64,000 bases of DNA from Natronoglycomyces albus (GTDB lineage: Bacteria > Actinomycetota > Actinomycetes > Mycobacteriales > Micromonosporaceae), in NCBI RefSeq assembly GCF_016925535.1, contig NZ_CP070496.1, forward strand, positions 930,001 to 994,000, read 5' to 3'. The position numbers and the translations under genes were made by a program. The notes under the pieces were generated by a model. It ran no database searches, was not told the origin of the DNA, and saw only the letters and a program-made list of their open reading frames with translations. Below, piece after piece: positions 35,027 through 44,171 of this stretch. Positions within the stretch are counted from its first letter, which is position 1. Every line of letters starts with the position of its first letter.

Positions 35027-35114
35027 CCAGCCATGACAAAGACCACCTTTGGTGGTCTTTTTTTGTGCTGCGGGCAGCACGACTGCTGGGTTGTGGGGCG
35101 CGCAGAGCGCGCGT
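35027..35114. repeat. 88-bp direct repeat, right copy
   Basis: Matches 30922-31009 at 87 of 88 bases. It is followed by a 3' tRNA-like tail and then a third, diverged copy of the terminator/palindrome unit (GTGCTGCGGGCAGCACGA, near 35182-35199). Confidence 0.88.
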
Positions 35115-35235
35115 AGGTGGCCTATCTAGGTTCGAGTCCTGGTACCTCGCTCATAGCAAGGACCGCTGAGGGTGGCCTTTTGTGCTGCGGGCAGCACGAA
35201 TACCACCCCTACCCAAAACACCGAGCCCGTTCGAC

Positions 35236-35811
35236 CTACATGAACCCGCGGGCTCGGTCGTGTTCTGGTGCCACCCCGCCCACTGGCGGCACATAGTGCA
35301 TCTCGTCGGTGCGGTCGATGCAGCCGGTGTAGACCTCGAAACCCACTTTGCCACCGGCGAAGAACGCGATCGCGAGCCCGTCGTCGCGTGTCAGACCCAG
35401 TCGTGAAAACTCCCCGGTGCCGTCGGTGCGGTCTACATCGACCTCGTAGCCAAGGTCGTTCCAATGTTCGCGCAAGACCTCGGCGTAGCCTTCGCGCTTG
35501 CTAGCCTCGTCCCAGTCTTCGGCCACCAAGTAATACGTCAGCTTGAGTTCGACGAATTCCTTGTGTTCGTCGAGGCCCTTGAGCCCGCCATAGCAGCCAC
35601 TGATGCCCCAGACACGTTCGCCGAAGCCGGGAAAGTCCGGCAGCGGCTCGATCGCTTCGGCCACCAGGGATTCCATGACCGGGATCGCCTCGGTTTGGTT
35701 GTAATCGGAGCTGCGCTGCGGGGAATCGTCGAAGAACCCGCAGGCGCTGGCCGTCGTTACCAGGGCTGCCGCTGCGGCCGCGCCTAGGAGGCGTTTGGGG
35801 AGGAGTCGCAT
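35236..35811 (-). CDS. Secreted lipoprotein (hypothetical)
   Basis: A protein of 191 residues with a lipoprotein signal peptide and lipobox TASAC (Cys at about residue 24), so membrane-anchored outside the cell. The mature part contains two Cys that may pair (ISGCYGG and YTGCID) and a central LTYYLVAEDWDEASKREGYA segment. No family is recognised. ATG 35811 lies inside the end of the upstream lipoprotein gene, with GGAGG 11 bases before it, so the two form an operon. Confidence 0.75.
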   Translation of the reverse strand: MRLLPKRLLGAAAAAALVTTASACGFFDDSPQRSSDYNQTEAIPVMESLVAEAIEPLPDFPGFGERVWGISGCYGGLKGLDEHKEFVELKLTYYLVAEDWDEASKREGYAEVLREHWNDLGYEVDVDRTDGTGEFSRLGLTRDDGLAIAFFAGGKVGFEVYTGCIDRTDEMHYVPPVGGVAPEHDRARGFM

Positions 35812-35815
35812 GAGA

Positions 35816-36451
35816 TCAGTTACCTCCACTCAAGTCGATGCCCTTGGAGACAGTCAGGTCAGCCGAGTTTTGTTTGACGGTCATCCACACGTCCACCTCG
35901 GGTATGTCGTATCGCAGACCGATTGGTTCGAGGTCTTCACCTTCGGGGTCCCAGTTCTGAGCGAGGTTGTCGCTCACCCAGTCTCCTAGGGCGGCCGCGT
36001 CAAGCCCGTCGATGCCCGCCCCTGCTGCGCAGTCGGTCAAAAACGTGGCGATCTGGTCGATGGAGGAGGGCTCCGCACGCATCCCCCTACCCGCGATATG
36101 GCGGCAGTTAATGGTCAACATGTCGGCGTCTTCGGTGGTGGTGGCGTGTGCTCGAAACCGGTCGCCGCCGCCGTCGCCTTCTTCCCACACCCAGTACAGG
36201 CGCTGGGCCCCATTCAGCCCGGTCAGGGCTTCGTCGCGTTCGGCCAACCAGTGCGATCCGTAGGTTGCAACCGCGTTGCGCCATTGCTCGATGTCGGACC
36301 CGGGCAAGGTCTCGAATGGGGGTGGGTCGGGGATGTCGTAGCGCTTGAATTCGCCGCCGGTGGCGCAACCCGACAGAATCCCGGCGATGATCGCCGCCAT
36401 GGGGATTGCCAGGCGGGGATGCCTGGCGTGGCGGTGTGAGTGGTTCTCCAT
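35816..36451 (-). CDS. Secreted lipoprotein (hypothetical)
   Basis: About 211 residues; a His-rich N-terminus precedes a hydrophobic signal and lipobox LSGC (Cys about residue 29). The mature domain shows WVWEEGDGGGDRFRAHA and DWVSDNLAQNWDPEG without a known family. It ends four bases before the start of the second lipoprotein gene, suggesting co-translation and possibly a two-component surface complex. Confidence 0.75.
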   Translation of the reverse strand: MENHSHRHARHPRLAIPMAAIIAGILSGCATGGEFKRYDIPDPPPFETLPGSDIEQWRNAVATYGSHWLAERDEALTGLNGAQRLYWVWEEGDGGGDRFRAHATTTEDADMLTINCRHIAGRGMRAEPSSIDQIATFLTDCAAGAGIDGLDAAALGDWVSDNLAQNWDPEGEDLEPIGLRYDIPEVDVWMTVKQNSADLTVSKGIDLSGGN

Positions 36452-36723
36452 AAGCACAGGTTAGTCCAGCTCGTCCCCTTGAGGTGAATCCAGCGTGGAG
36501 AGGCTGGCCAGCCGCAGTCCATCAAGATTGTGAGCGTTACTCGCCCATCCGGGGTGGTACCTGTCACGAATACCTAGTGAACAACATCGGCCGACCCGGA
36601 AGGGCGCCCCCGGTCGGCCATTGACAAAACGCATTCATGTCAGCTCCCCGCGAGGGCGCTGACCGCACCGTTCACACATGAGGTCGGGCATCGTGCCCTG
36701 ACCCAGATGGGTAGGAGATTCCC

Positions 36724-37530
36724 GTGCGTACAAGTATTAAGAAGCCGCTGGCGATAGCCGGTGCCATCAGCCTGGGCGTTCTGTTTTCCGCAGGCGGGGT
36801 AGCTCAGGCTCAAGAGGATGACTGGGACGACTGGGCGGTCTTTCAGGCCGACTTGCAGCCGCTCAATAACCAACAGGGATGGGGCGAGGCCTGGATCGAG
36901 TTCGACGGCGACCAGAACGAAGCCACGATCTCGATTTCCTACGAAGGGCTTGCTGAGGAATTCGACGGCGGACCCTTCCCACACGCTCAGCACATCCATA
37001 TCAACGGAAATGGGGTCTGCCCCGACGAATCCGCTGACGAAGACGGCGACGGCCTCATCTCGACCACTGAGGGGCATCATGCCTACGGCGACGTGGGGAC
37101 CTCGCTGACAACCGAAGGCGATACGTCGCCTGACTCCGCCTTGGCGATCGACCGCTTCCCGGGCGGTTCCAACGCTGACTATGAGCGCACCATCGTTCTC
37201 GATGATGAGAACGCCGCGCAGGTGTGGGAGGAGAACGCCGTGATCGTCATCCACGGTGTCGACCCCACCCTCATCAGCGAGGAGGCCGCCGAGAAGGAAA
37301 GTGACCTGGACCCGGACCTGCCGATGCCGGCAACCGCTCCGGCTCTGTGTGGCTCGCTGTTGGCCTCACAGATGGGACAGATGCCCGAGGGTGCTCCTGA
37401 CACCGGTGGTGGGTTCATCGCCGAGGGCAATGCGGGTCTGATGTTCGGTGCCGCCGCCGCGACTTTCGTCGCCGCCGTGCTGGCCGCTGGCTATGCGCTG
37501 CGCACTCGTAGCGTCACTGGCTCCAAGTAG
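36724..37530 (+). CDS. Cell-wall-anchored CHRD-like surface protein
   Basis: A protein of 268 residues. A classical signal peptide (cleavage near AQAQ/ED) leads to a domain with HAQHIHINGNG and VIVIHGVDP, the paired His motifs of CHRD-type beta proteins. The C-terminus is a sorting signal: APDTGGG, a hydrophobic helix (LMFGAAAATFVAAVLAAGYA) and a basic tail. GTG 36724 has AGGAG at six bases. The sortase encoded 45 bp downstream is the natural enzyme for anchoring it. The role of the displayed domain is unknown. Confidence 0.82.
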   Translation: MRTSIKKPLAIAGAISLGVLFSAGGVAQAQEDDWDDWAVFQADLQPLNNQQGWGEAWIEFDGDQNEATISISYEGLAEEFDGGPFPHAQHIHINGNGVCPDESADEDGDGLISTTEGHHAYGDVGTSLTTEGDTSPDSALAIDRFPGGSNADYERTIVLDDENAAQVWEENAVIVIHGVDPTLISEEAAEKESDLDPDLPMPATAPALCGSLLASQMGQMPEGAPDTGGGFIAEGNAGLMFGAAAATFVAAVLAAGYALRTRSVTGSK

Positions 37531-37574
37531 AGAGGTCGCCATCATGACCGGAATTCGACGGTGGTGTCGCCACC

Positions 37575-38294
37575 ATGAGTGATTCCAGTTTCATGGCTCG
37601 CCTCAAGGAGAAGGGCCGTCGGCGCAGTGTCATAGCTGGCGCGGCGGCCCTGCTTCTCCTTGGACTTACCGCGGCTCTGGTGGGGATCGCGGTGAACATA
37701 GACGGCGACATATCTGGGGAAGCCCGCAGTGACATCACGGCAACCGAGGCTCCGGGCCCAGATGCCCGTTCTGATGCGGGCCAGGCGGATGCGAGAGATA
37801 CCAGTTCCAGCGGCGAAGTGTTGGGGGCTTCGGCCCCGATCGCTCTTGACATCCCCGCCATCGATATCACCGCTTCCCCGTTGATGCGGCTGGGCCTGCT
37901 ACCGGACCGGCATGTGGAGGTGCCGCCGTACGAGCGAAATTCTCGCGCCGGATGGTATGAGCACTCGCCGTCCCCCGGTCAGTTGGGGCCGTCGATCATC
38001 TTGGGCCATGTGGATTCGCAGGAGTTCGGACCGGCCATTTTCCACGATCAGCATGAGCTGGCCAAAGGGGACGAGATCCGCATTGAACGTGAGGATGGGA
38101 TCACGGCTGTTTTCGAAGTCGACCGCACTGTCCAATACTCTAAGAACAATTTCCCAAAGAGAGAGATTTACGGAAATCTGGATCACGCGGGTCTGCGTTT
38201 GATCACGTGCGGGGGATCGTTCGACTTGGACGCGGGAAGCTATGAGGACAATGTGGTCACGTACGCGACATTGGTCGACTCTTTTAAGACGTGA
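37575..38294 (+). CDS. Class F sortase
   Basis: Membrane cysteine transpeptidase of 239 residues. One N-terminal membrane helix (SVIAGAAALLLLGLTAALVG), a Ser/Asp/Ala-rich stalk, then the sortase barrel: LDIPAIDITASPLMRLGL, catalytic His in LGHVDS, catalytic Cys in LRLITCGGSFD and a following Arg-less end typical of class F layout. It very likely cleaves the PDTGG sorting signal of the upstream gene. The ribosome site is weak, so coupling to the upstream gene is possible. A strong terminator follows. Confidence 0.9.
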   Translation: MSDSSFMARLKEKGRRRSVIAGAAALLLLGLTAALVGIAVNIDGDISGEARSDITATEAPGPDARSDAGQADARDTSSSGEVLGASAPIALDIPAIDITASPLMRLGLLPDRHVEVPPYERNSRAGWYEHSPSPGQLGPSIILGHVDSQEFGPAIFHDQHELAKGDEIRIEREDGITAVFEVDRTVQYSKNNFPKREIYGNLDHAGLRLITCGGSFDLDAGSYEDNVVTYATLVDSFKT

Positions 38295-38353
38295 GTGAAT
38301 CCGGCGGCCGTTGTCTATCCGATGATGCCAGTTGAGCCTGTAGCCGACGGCGA

Positions 38354-38398
38354 GTACTCCTGTGGGGCAGGGTGTCTGTGTCTCACAGGAGTACTTTT
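38354..38398 (+). terminator. Terminator after sortase gene
   Basis: GTACTCCTGTG and CACAGGAGTAC arms (11-bp perfect stem) with a 19-base loop and TTTT directly after. Confidence 0.85.
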
Positions 38399-38658
38399 GT
38401 GTCCGTTTCAGGGGTTGTTCCGCACGATGGGAAGAAGCGATCTTTTTGCTTAAGTATATTTACAGTAATGAATCTTTCGAGTTAGACTGAGGTCGACTTC
38501 AGTCCGGCGTCAATGCGGATGCGCGGTGCCGAGTCGGGGTGTTCCGCACCTGCTGGCATCGACGGTGATGCCATCGACTCTCGGTGCCACCGCAGTCTCG
38601 CGGCCCGGGCCGAAGTTAGGGTACCCTTCCTCAACCCTGCTCGTGGAAGATCACGCCT

Positions 38659-39240
38659 ATGACCAACACCTCTTACCCCCTGACCTCTGCAAACCCCCTC
38701 GACGAAGACATCTCGGCGGAAAAAACCGACCCCGAAGCCGACCGGGCCTCTCAGCCGCGAAGACCCGGAGGGCGCGTCCTGGCACTCGTACGCCTCGCTC
38801 TCGGGTGGCTGTTCCTGTGGGCCTTCCTCGACAAGCTGGTCGGCCTCGGCTATGACACCGCCTCAGGCTCCGCCTGGCTGGACGGAGTCAGTCCCACCGC
38901 GGGGTTCCTCGGCAGCCGTAGCGGTCTGCTCGGAGAGCAATTTCAATCCATGGTGGGCAGCGCATGGGCCGACTTCGCCTTCATGGGCGCACTATGTGGC
39001 CTGGGCCTAGCTTTGATCCTGGGGATCGGGCTGCGCATCGCCGCCATTGGTGGAACATTGCTCATGCTCCTCATGTGGGCGGCCATGCTTCCGCTGGCCA
39101 ATAACCCCTTTATGGATCAGCACATCATCTACGCGCTGGCGTTGATCGCCCTCGCGGCCACTAACGCGGGGCACACCTGGGGCCTGGGGCGCCCCTGGGA
39201 GAACAGCCGTCTGGTGACGACCCTGCCCGTGCTGAAGTAA
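38659..39240 (+). CDS. DoxX/DoxD-like membrane protein
   Basis: A protein of 193 residues with four membrane helices after a charged N-terminus: LALVRLALGWLFLWAFLDKL, FAFMGALCGLGLALILGIGL, IAAIGGTLLMLLMWAAMLP and IIYALALIALAATNAGHTWG. The layout matches the DoxX/thiosulfate:quinone oxidoreductase-like family, whose members act in redox or membrane-stress roles; the substrate is not predictable. No good ribosome site is seen before ATG 38659. Confidence 0.82.
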   Translation: MTNTSYPLTSANPLDEDISAEKTDPEADRASQPRRPGGRVLALVRLALGWLFLWAFLDKLVGLGYDTASGSAWLDGVSPTAGFLGSRSGLLGEQFQSMVGSAWADFAFMGALCGLGLALILGIGLRIAAIGGTLLMLLMWAAMLPLANNPFMDQHIIYALALIALAATNAGHTWGLGRPWENSRLVTTLPVLK

Positions 39241-39347
39241 GGACATGGCCGCGGGGGAGGAGGGACGGCCATCCGTCGCCTTCCCTCAGCGGGTGGGGTC
39301 GGTCCCTTGGCGCCAGCCGCCCCATCGCCAATCCAGCGCCCATAGCG

Positions 39348-39382
39348 TGATGGGGCCCCGCATCTAATGCGGGGCCCCATCA
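39348..39382. terminator. Bidirectional terminator
   Basis: A 16-bp perfect stem TGATGGGGCCCCGCAT with its complement and a CTA loop, between the convergent DoxX-like and IclR genes. Confidence 0.8.
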
Positions 39383-39473
39383 TCGCGTCCTTATGTGCGG
39401 CCTGGTGCCTGAGCTCATTGTCGATGATGTCTATAGCGTGCAGCTAATGTGGTGAGTTGGCCAGGTGGCCTCA

Positions 39474-40172
39474 TTACAGGCCCGAGAGTTTCTGCCCCGC
39501 GCGAACGACGGCCATCGCCAGGCGCTCGCCTGGGCGCCGGCCCAGCCGCTCCAGCGGCCCGGAGACCGAAATCGCGGCCACCACGCGACCGGTCTTGTCT
39601 CGCACAGGGGCTGAGACACTCACGACACCGGCTTCGCGTTCGGCTACCGACTGCGCCCAGCCGCGTCGACGTACTTCGGCCAGCGTCTTGGAGGAGAACC
39701 GGCACTTCGGAAGCATCGGGAGAATCGCCTCGGGCGGCTCCCACGCCAACAACACCTGTGCCCCTGATCCGGCGGTCATAGGCAGTACGGCTCCCACTGG
39801 CACAGTGTCACGCAGCCCGGAGGCTCGTTCGGCGGCGGCCACACAAATGCGCTCGTCGGCTCGCCGTCGGTATAGCTGGCTGGATTCGCCGGTCTGGTCT
39901 CGCAGCATGTTCAAGGCCGGTTCGGCCGAGGCCAAGAGGACATCCGCAGTGGCTCCAGCCAGCTCGGAGAGCTTGGCACCGGGCCTCCAGCGGCCCTCGT
40001 GGTCCCTTTGTAGCAGTCCGTGGGCTTCTAGGGCTTGTGCGAGCCGGTGCGCGGTCGCGCGCGGTAGACCCGTCTCGTGGACAAGCTCTGCCAGGCTCGC
40101 ACCGTTCGTACAGGCAGTGAGGATCAACACGGCCTTGTCGAGAACCCCGACCCCGCTGATATTATTTCCCAT
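39474..40172 (-). CDS. IclR-family regulator (NdgR/LtbR-like)
   Basis: A protein of 232 residues: N-terminal winged helix (SLAELVHETGLPRATAHRLA) and C-terminal IclR ligand domain (SSQLYRRRADERICVAAAER; VSVSAPVRDKTGRVVAAISV). It is divergent from leuC, the arrangement of Streptomyces NdgR and Corynebacterium LtbR, which control leuCD and other amino-acid genes. ATG 40172 has AAGG at eight bases; a longer frame to 40322 would overlap leuC. The 52 bp between the starts must contain its operator. Confidence 0.9.
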   Translation of the reverse strand: MGNNISGVGVLDKAVLILTACTNGASLAELVHETGLPRATAHRLAQALEAHGLLQRDHEGRWRPGAKLSELAGATADVLLASAEPALNMLRDQTGESSQLYRRRADERICVAAAERASGLRDTVPVGAVLPMTAGSGAQVLLAWEPPEAILPMLPKCRFSSKTLAEVRRRGWAQSVAEREAGVVSVSAPVRDKTGRVVAAISVSGPLERLGRRPGERLAMAVVRAGQKLSGL

Positions 40173-40224
40173 AACTTGAACCTTACCGTCCATTATTTGA
40201 GAAGCAAAGGGAATGGTACTAGAA

Positions 40225-41790
40225 ATGTCATCTACACCACGCACCCTGGCTGAAAAAGTTTGGGACGCCCACGTGGTTCCCACGCGAAGCGGTCCCGTGG
40301 GCACTTCCAGTGACCACGCCACCGACAGTCGTCACCTCGCCGCGGACACCATCCCAACTCAGGACAGTGCTGCCGCAGCGGCTGACGTCGCCGGTGACCG
40401 GGCTGAACCCACGGGGGATAACAGCCATAACGGACCCGATCTGCTGTATATAGATCTGCATCTGTTGCATGAGGTCACCAGCCCGCAAGCGTTCGAAGGC
40501 CTGCGAATGTCCGGACGCGATGTCAGGCGAACGGACTTGACCATTGCCACTGAGGACCACAACACGCCCACCGACAACCTCACGACGATCGCCGACCCCA
40601 CATCGCGCACTCAGATCGAGACCCTGCGCGAAAACTGCGCCGAGTTCGATATCCGCCTCCACCCACTGGGAGACGCCGAACAAGGGGTTGTTCACGTCGT
40701 AGGACCGCAACTGGGCTTGACACAGCCGGGGATGACCATCGTCTGCGGCGACTCGCATACCTCGACGCACGGGGCGTTCGGGGCGCTGGCGTTTGGCATT
40801 GGCACCAGTGAAGTCGAACATGTGCTGGCCACCCAGACCTTGCCTCAGCAACGTCCGAAAACCATGGCGGTCACGGTCAACGGGCGGCTGCGACCCGGGG
40901 TCAGTGCTAAGGATCTTATTTTGACGCTCATCTCAACGGTTGGGACGGGGGCCGGTCGTGGTCACATAGTGGAATATCGGGGGGAGGCCATCACGTCTCT
41001 CACCATGGAAGAGCGCATGACGGTGTGCAACATGTCGATCGAGTGGGGTGCCAAGGCCGGGCTGATCGCACCCGACGACACGACATTCGCGTATCTGCGC
41101 GGTCGTCAACACGCCCCCGAAGGCGCCGCATGGGACACGGCCGTAGAACACTGGCGCACCTTGCGCACCGACCGCGATGCCCAGTTCGACGCCGAAGTGG
41201 TCCTCGACGCGACCCAGATCCGTCCCTTTGTCACCTGGGGCACAAACCCAGGCCAAGGCATCGCCTTGGACCAAGCCGTCCCGGACCCGGCCGACTTCAC
41301 CTCCGAATCCGAACGGCAAGCGGCCGAACAGGCCCTGAAGTACATGGACCTCACGCCCGGCCAACAGCTGCGTGAAGTAGACATCGATGTTGTCTTTGTC
41401 GGCTCCTGCACCAACGGCCGCATCGAAGACCTGCGCGAGGTCGCGCAAGTGTTGCGCGACCGCAAGGTCAGCGACAGCGTCGAAATGCTGGTCGTTCCGG
41501 GTTCGGCCCGGGTACGCCTACAGGCTGAGACCGAAGGGCTGGACCAAATCTTCCTCCAAGCAGGTGCCCAGTGGCGTTTCGCGGGCTGTTCGATGTGTTT
41601 GGGGATGAACCCGGATCAGCTGCGACCAGGCCAGCGTGCCGCGTCCACGTCGAATCGCAATTTCGAAGGACGCCAAGGACGCGGGGGACGCACGCACTTG
41701 GTCAGCCCGGCAGTCGCGGCGGCAACTGCCGTTGCGGGACACCTAGCCTCACCCAGTGACTTGCCGCAGCGGCAACCTCTCGCCGCCTAA
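40225..41790 (+). CDS. leuC: 3-isopropylmalate dehydratase large subunit LeuC
   Basis: Isomerises 2- to 3-isopropylmalate in leucine synthesis together with LeuD, using a [4Fe-4S] cluster. Cluster ligands are in VGSCTNGR and [10 protein letters not shown]; substrate-side motifs include [20 protein letters not shown]. About 521 residues against a usual 465-475: roughly 45 extra residues (about 19-70), Ala/Asp/Ser-rich, sit between KVWDAHVV and [16 protein letters not shown], where family members have a short loop. ATG 40225 is preferred; 40213 is in frame. leuD follows 76 bp later. Confidence 0.95.
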   Translation: MSSTPRTLAEKVWDAHVVPTRSGPVGTSSDHATDSRHLAADTIPTQDSAAAAADVAGDRAEPTGDNSHNGPDLLYIDLHLLHEVTSPQAFEGLRMSGRDVRRTDLTIATEDHNTPTDNLTTIADPTSRTQIETLRENCAEFDIRLHPLGDAEQGVVHVVGPQLGLTQPGMTIVCGDSHTSTHGAFGALAFGIGTSEVEHVLATQTLPQQRPKTMAVTVNGRLRPGVSAKDLILTLISTVGTGAGRGHIVEYRGEAITSLTMEERMTVCNMSIEWGAKAGLIAPDDTTFAYLRGRQHAPEGAAWDTAVEHWRTLRTDRDAQFDAEVVLDATQIRPFVTWGTNPGQGIALDQAVPDPADFTSESERQAAEQALKYMDLTPGQQLREVDIDVVFVGSCTNGRIEDLREVAQVLRDRKVSDSVEMLVVPGSARVRLQAETEGLDQIFLQAGAQWRFAGCSMCLGMNPDQLRPGQRAASTSNRNFEGRQGRGGRTHLVSPAVAAATAVAGHLASPSDLPQRQPLAA

Positions 41791-41866
41791 ACAGTGACCG
41801 GTCCTAGACGGGCGCACCAGGCCGCGCCCCGCAGACAGTGCGCTCGATAGCGCAGAGGAGTTCATC

Positions 41867-42463
41867 ATGCAAAAGTTCAATGTGCACACTGGGCAGGCGG
41901 TGGCCCTACGGCGTTCCAACGTCGATACCGACCAGATCATCCCGGCGGTCTACCTCAAACGAGTGGCCCGCACCGGCTTCGAGGACGCCTTGTTCGCCTC
42001 CTGGCGCGACGACCCCGAATTCGTGTTCAACCGGCCCGAATCGGCTTCGGCGACGATTCTGGTGGCGGGAGAGGAATTCGGCACCGGCTCGTCGCGCGAG
42101 CATGCCGTCTGGGCATTGCAGGACTGGGGTTTCCGCGCCGTGATAGCCCCATCGTTTGGCGACATCTTCCGCAATAACGCCCTCAAGGGTGGTCTCTTGA
42201 CGGTGGAACTGCCGCACGAGGCAACCGAACAACTATGGGAGGTGGTCGAATCGGACTCTGAGCACCGGATCACCGTTGACCTTCTCGAGTGCCTGGTCCG
42301 TGCCGCAGAGCGGTCGTGGTCGTTCACGATCGACAACTTTGCCCGACAACGGCTTCTCGAAGGGCTAGACGACATCGCGTTGACGCTGCGGCGGCAAGGC
42401 GACATCGATTCCTTCGAACAGGGGCGCGCTCCGTGGTTGCCTCAGACCCTCCAGAGGGCCTAA
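41867..42463 (+). CDS. leuD: 3-isopropylmalate dehydratase small subunit LeuD
   Basis: Swivelling-domain subunit of isopropylmalate isomerase, 198 residues. Typical motifs are LRRSNVDTDQIIPAVYLKR, GTGSSREHAVWALQDWGFRA and FGDIFRNNALKGGLL. ATG 41867 follows GAGGAG. It is the partner of LeuC, and the transcript ends at the hairpin at 42733-42774. Confidence 0.96.
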   Translation: MQKFNVHTGQAVALRRSNVDTDQIIPAVYLKRVARTGFEDALFASWRDDPEFVFNRPESASATILVAGEEFGTGSSREHAVWALQDWGFRAVIAPSFGDIFRNNALKGGLLTVELPHEATEQLWEVVESDSEHRITVDLLECLVRAAERSWSFTIDNFARQRLLEGLDDIALTLRRQGDIDSFEQGRAPWLPQTLQRA

Positions 42464-42732
42464 GAGCTCCTAATAGGTTTCGCTTCCTACTGCGGTGGTG
42501 TGCTGTCGCGCCTGGCCGCGTTGTCGGCCCTTGTTTAGATCCAGCGGGTACGAACAAGAACCTCCGCCTCCCCAGGCACTGACAACACACCATCCTCGCT
42601 GCGGCTCAAACCAGTGAGGAGCTCCAAGACACACACACCTAACCGGGAATTCCGCAGGCGGCCCACGATGGACACGCCGGGCCGAATCCCCTCTCCCAGA
42701 CCCGCTTCTGAGTCGGGTCCCACTCGCCTAAT
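42464..42732. other. leuD 3' untranslated region
   Basis: About 270 bp with no supported gene between leuD and its likely terminator. Confidence 0.35.
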
Positions 42733-42774
42733 CGGACCCTCCCACGCGGCAAAGACAGTGCGTGGGAGGGTCCG
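42733..42774 (+). terminator. leuCD terminator
   Basis: A 15-bp perfect stem CGGACCCTCCCACGC with its complement and a 12-base loop; a short T-rich stretch follows. Confidence 0.75.
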
Positions 42775-42952
42775 TTATTGCGAGAAATACCGCCCCACAG
42801 GCACTTTGGCGAACAGAAAAGTCGCATTAAATATAAAAATCTTTGCGACACAATGGTTTTTTTCTCGATATAGTTGCGTTCCGAATATAAACGCCATAAC
42901 GTGCGCAATGAGGCGTGTTAAACGCCATCGCAGTATCGGGAGGGAAGTACAC

Positions 42953-43591
42953 GTGAACAAGGCAGAATTCGTAGCCAAAGTGGCTGCGCGAACCGGGGAC
43001 AAGAAGGCGGCGCAAGAGGTACTCGATGTTGCGCTGGACGAAATTCAACGCGCCGTTTCCAAAGGACAGAAGGTTTCCTTCGCCGGATTCGGAGTCTTCG
43101 AGAAGCGCGCCCGTGCCGCACGTATGGCCCGCAACCCTCGAACGGGGGAAGCTGTTCGTGTCAAGAAGACCAACGTCCCGGCCTTTAGGCCCGGCCAGAA
43201 CTTCAAAGAACTCGTCACCGGGCAGCGCAAAGCCGCCAAGGTGGCCAAGAAAGCCGCCAAGAAAGCACCGGCAAAGACAGCGGCTAAGAAGACCACCGCG
43301 AAGAAGGCCACCAAAAAGACCGCTCGAGGGGCGGCCGCTGGCACCCGCAAGGTGGCCACTCGCAAGGTAGGTGCCACAAAGAAGGCCGCCAAGAAGGCAC
43401 CGGCGAAGACCGCGAAGAAGGCCGCGGCCAAGAAGACCGCCAAGAAGGCCGCGGTAAAGAAAACCACTCGCAAAGCCGCGAAAAAAGCCACACGGAAGGT
43501 CGCGCGCAAGACCACAGCCACGAGTGCGGCGAAGAAGGCTGGGGCTCGCAAGAAAGCCACTCGCAAGACTGCCGCGCGTGGGCGTCGATGA
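42953..43591 (+). CDS. hup: DNA-binding protein HU with Lys/Ala-rich tail
   Basis: Nucleoid protein, 212 residues. The first 95 are a normal HU fold (NKAEFVAKVAARTGDKKAAQ; GFGVFEKRARAARMARNPRT). The remaining 117 or so consist of repeats of the KKA/KKTAKKA/APAK type, the actinobacterial HupB-like tail that binds DNA and RNA nonspecifically and is a target of acetylation in mycobacteria. GTG 42953 has GGGAGGGA upstream. A/T-rich DNA precedes it. It is monocistronic with its own terminator. Confidence 0.95.
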   Translation: MNKAEFVAKVAARTGDKKAAQEVLDVALDEIQRAVSKGQKVSFAGFGVFEKRARAARMARNPRTGEAVRVKKTNVPAFRPGQNFKELVTGQRKAAKVAKKAAKKAPAKTAAKKTTAKKATKKTARGAAAGTRKVATRKVGATKKAAKKAPAKTAKKAAAKKTAKKAAVKKTTRKAAKKATRKVARKTTATSAAKKAGARKKATRKTAARGRR

Positions 43592-43608
43592 ACCTCGCAC
43601 GGGTCACC

Positions 43609-43645
43609 AGAGGGCATTCACAAGCCGCGTGGATGCCCTCTTTTT
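43609..43645 (+). terminator. hup terminator
   Basis: AGAGGGCAT and ATGCCCTCT arms with a 15-base loop and TTTTT. Confidence 0.85.
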
Positions 43646-43942
43646 ATGTCTGAGAACGACTCAGAAACCCATTCGTGCCGACCCTTCTCAGCTATGGGCG
43701 GCCATTCTGCACGAGCAAAATGCGGCCGATAATTATCCCCTGATTGGGTGACAATTGATCTTGCGGAGCTGATGAAAAGAAGCAGAAAATGATCAATATC
43801 GACCTTCGTTGCTTCCCAAGGACTTCGCCATCCCAGACAGCATCGCCACCGACTGACTGTCGACTGACACGATTCAAACCCGGCAATGAAGTCACCGCGA
43901 GGCCTCGATCAAAGCAGCTCTTATCAGCCCGAGGCATCCATA

Positions 43943-44042
43943 GAGGCTTAGGCACAAGACGCCTTCGGCGTTCTCGTCGGTCCGTTTACCTGCGTAAACT
44001 TCGCCTCTTGCGGACTTGAACTCGCGCCTTTGCCTAAGCCTC
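43943..44042. repeat. Structured hairpin repeat, copy 1
   Basis: Closed by 11-base perfect arms GAGGCTTAGGC and GCCTAAGCCTC. Inside are two more hairpins: ACGCC-TTC-GGCGT and GTTTAC-CTGC-GTAAAC. A diverged copy lies at 45963-46064. It could be a REP-like mobile palindrome or a structured RNA; no family is recognised. Confidence 0.6.
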
Positions 44043-44171
44043 ATAGATTGCCCAGAAGCAACCGGCCGGCTGGAATGCATGCGCGAGCCCATGTCCACAC
44101 TCAGCGGCCGCGACGACATGCGGATCAGCAACGGCCCACAGCTGGCCATCAAAGCCCAGCGCGCGATCCTT

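Larger units (their letters stand above)
31010..35114. mobile_element. tRNA-Gln-associated integrated element (degenerate)
   Basis: About 4.1 kb between the two 88-bp repeats. Contents: a serine recombinase abutting the left repeat, its small upstream partner, a zinc-ribbon protein, an HTH-like protein, and truncated relics of a TauD-type dioxygenase, a Nudix protein and a replication-relaxation-like protein. Relics without replication or transfer genes indicate an old, decaying island. The attachment core is probably the tRNA 3' end/terminator shared by both repeats. Confidence 0.75.
43592..44171. other. Intergenic region after hup
   Basis: About 580 bp holding the hup terminator (43609-43645) and one copy of the hairpin repeat (43943-44042). 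No gene is supported. Confidence 0.5.

Noticed and set aside
42614-42952. N-terminal extension of HU upstream of GTG 42953
   Set aside because: The open frame continues upstream through a transcription terminator, and HU proteins start at the conserved MNKAE; the GTG has a strong ribosome site.
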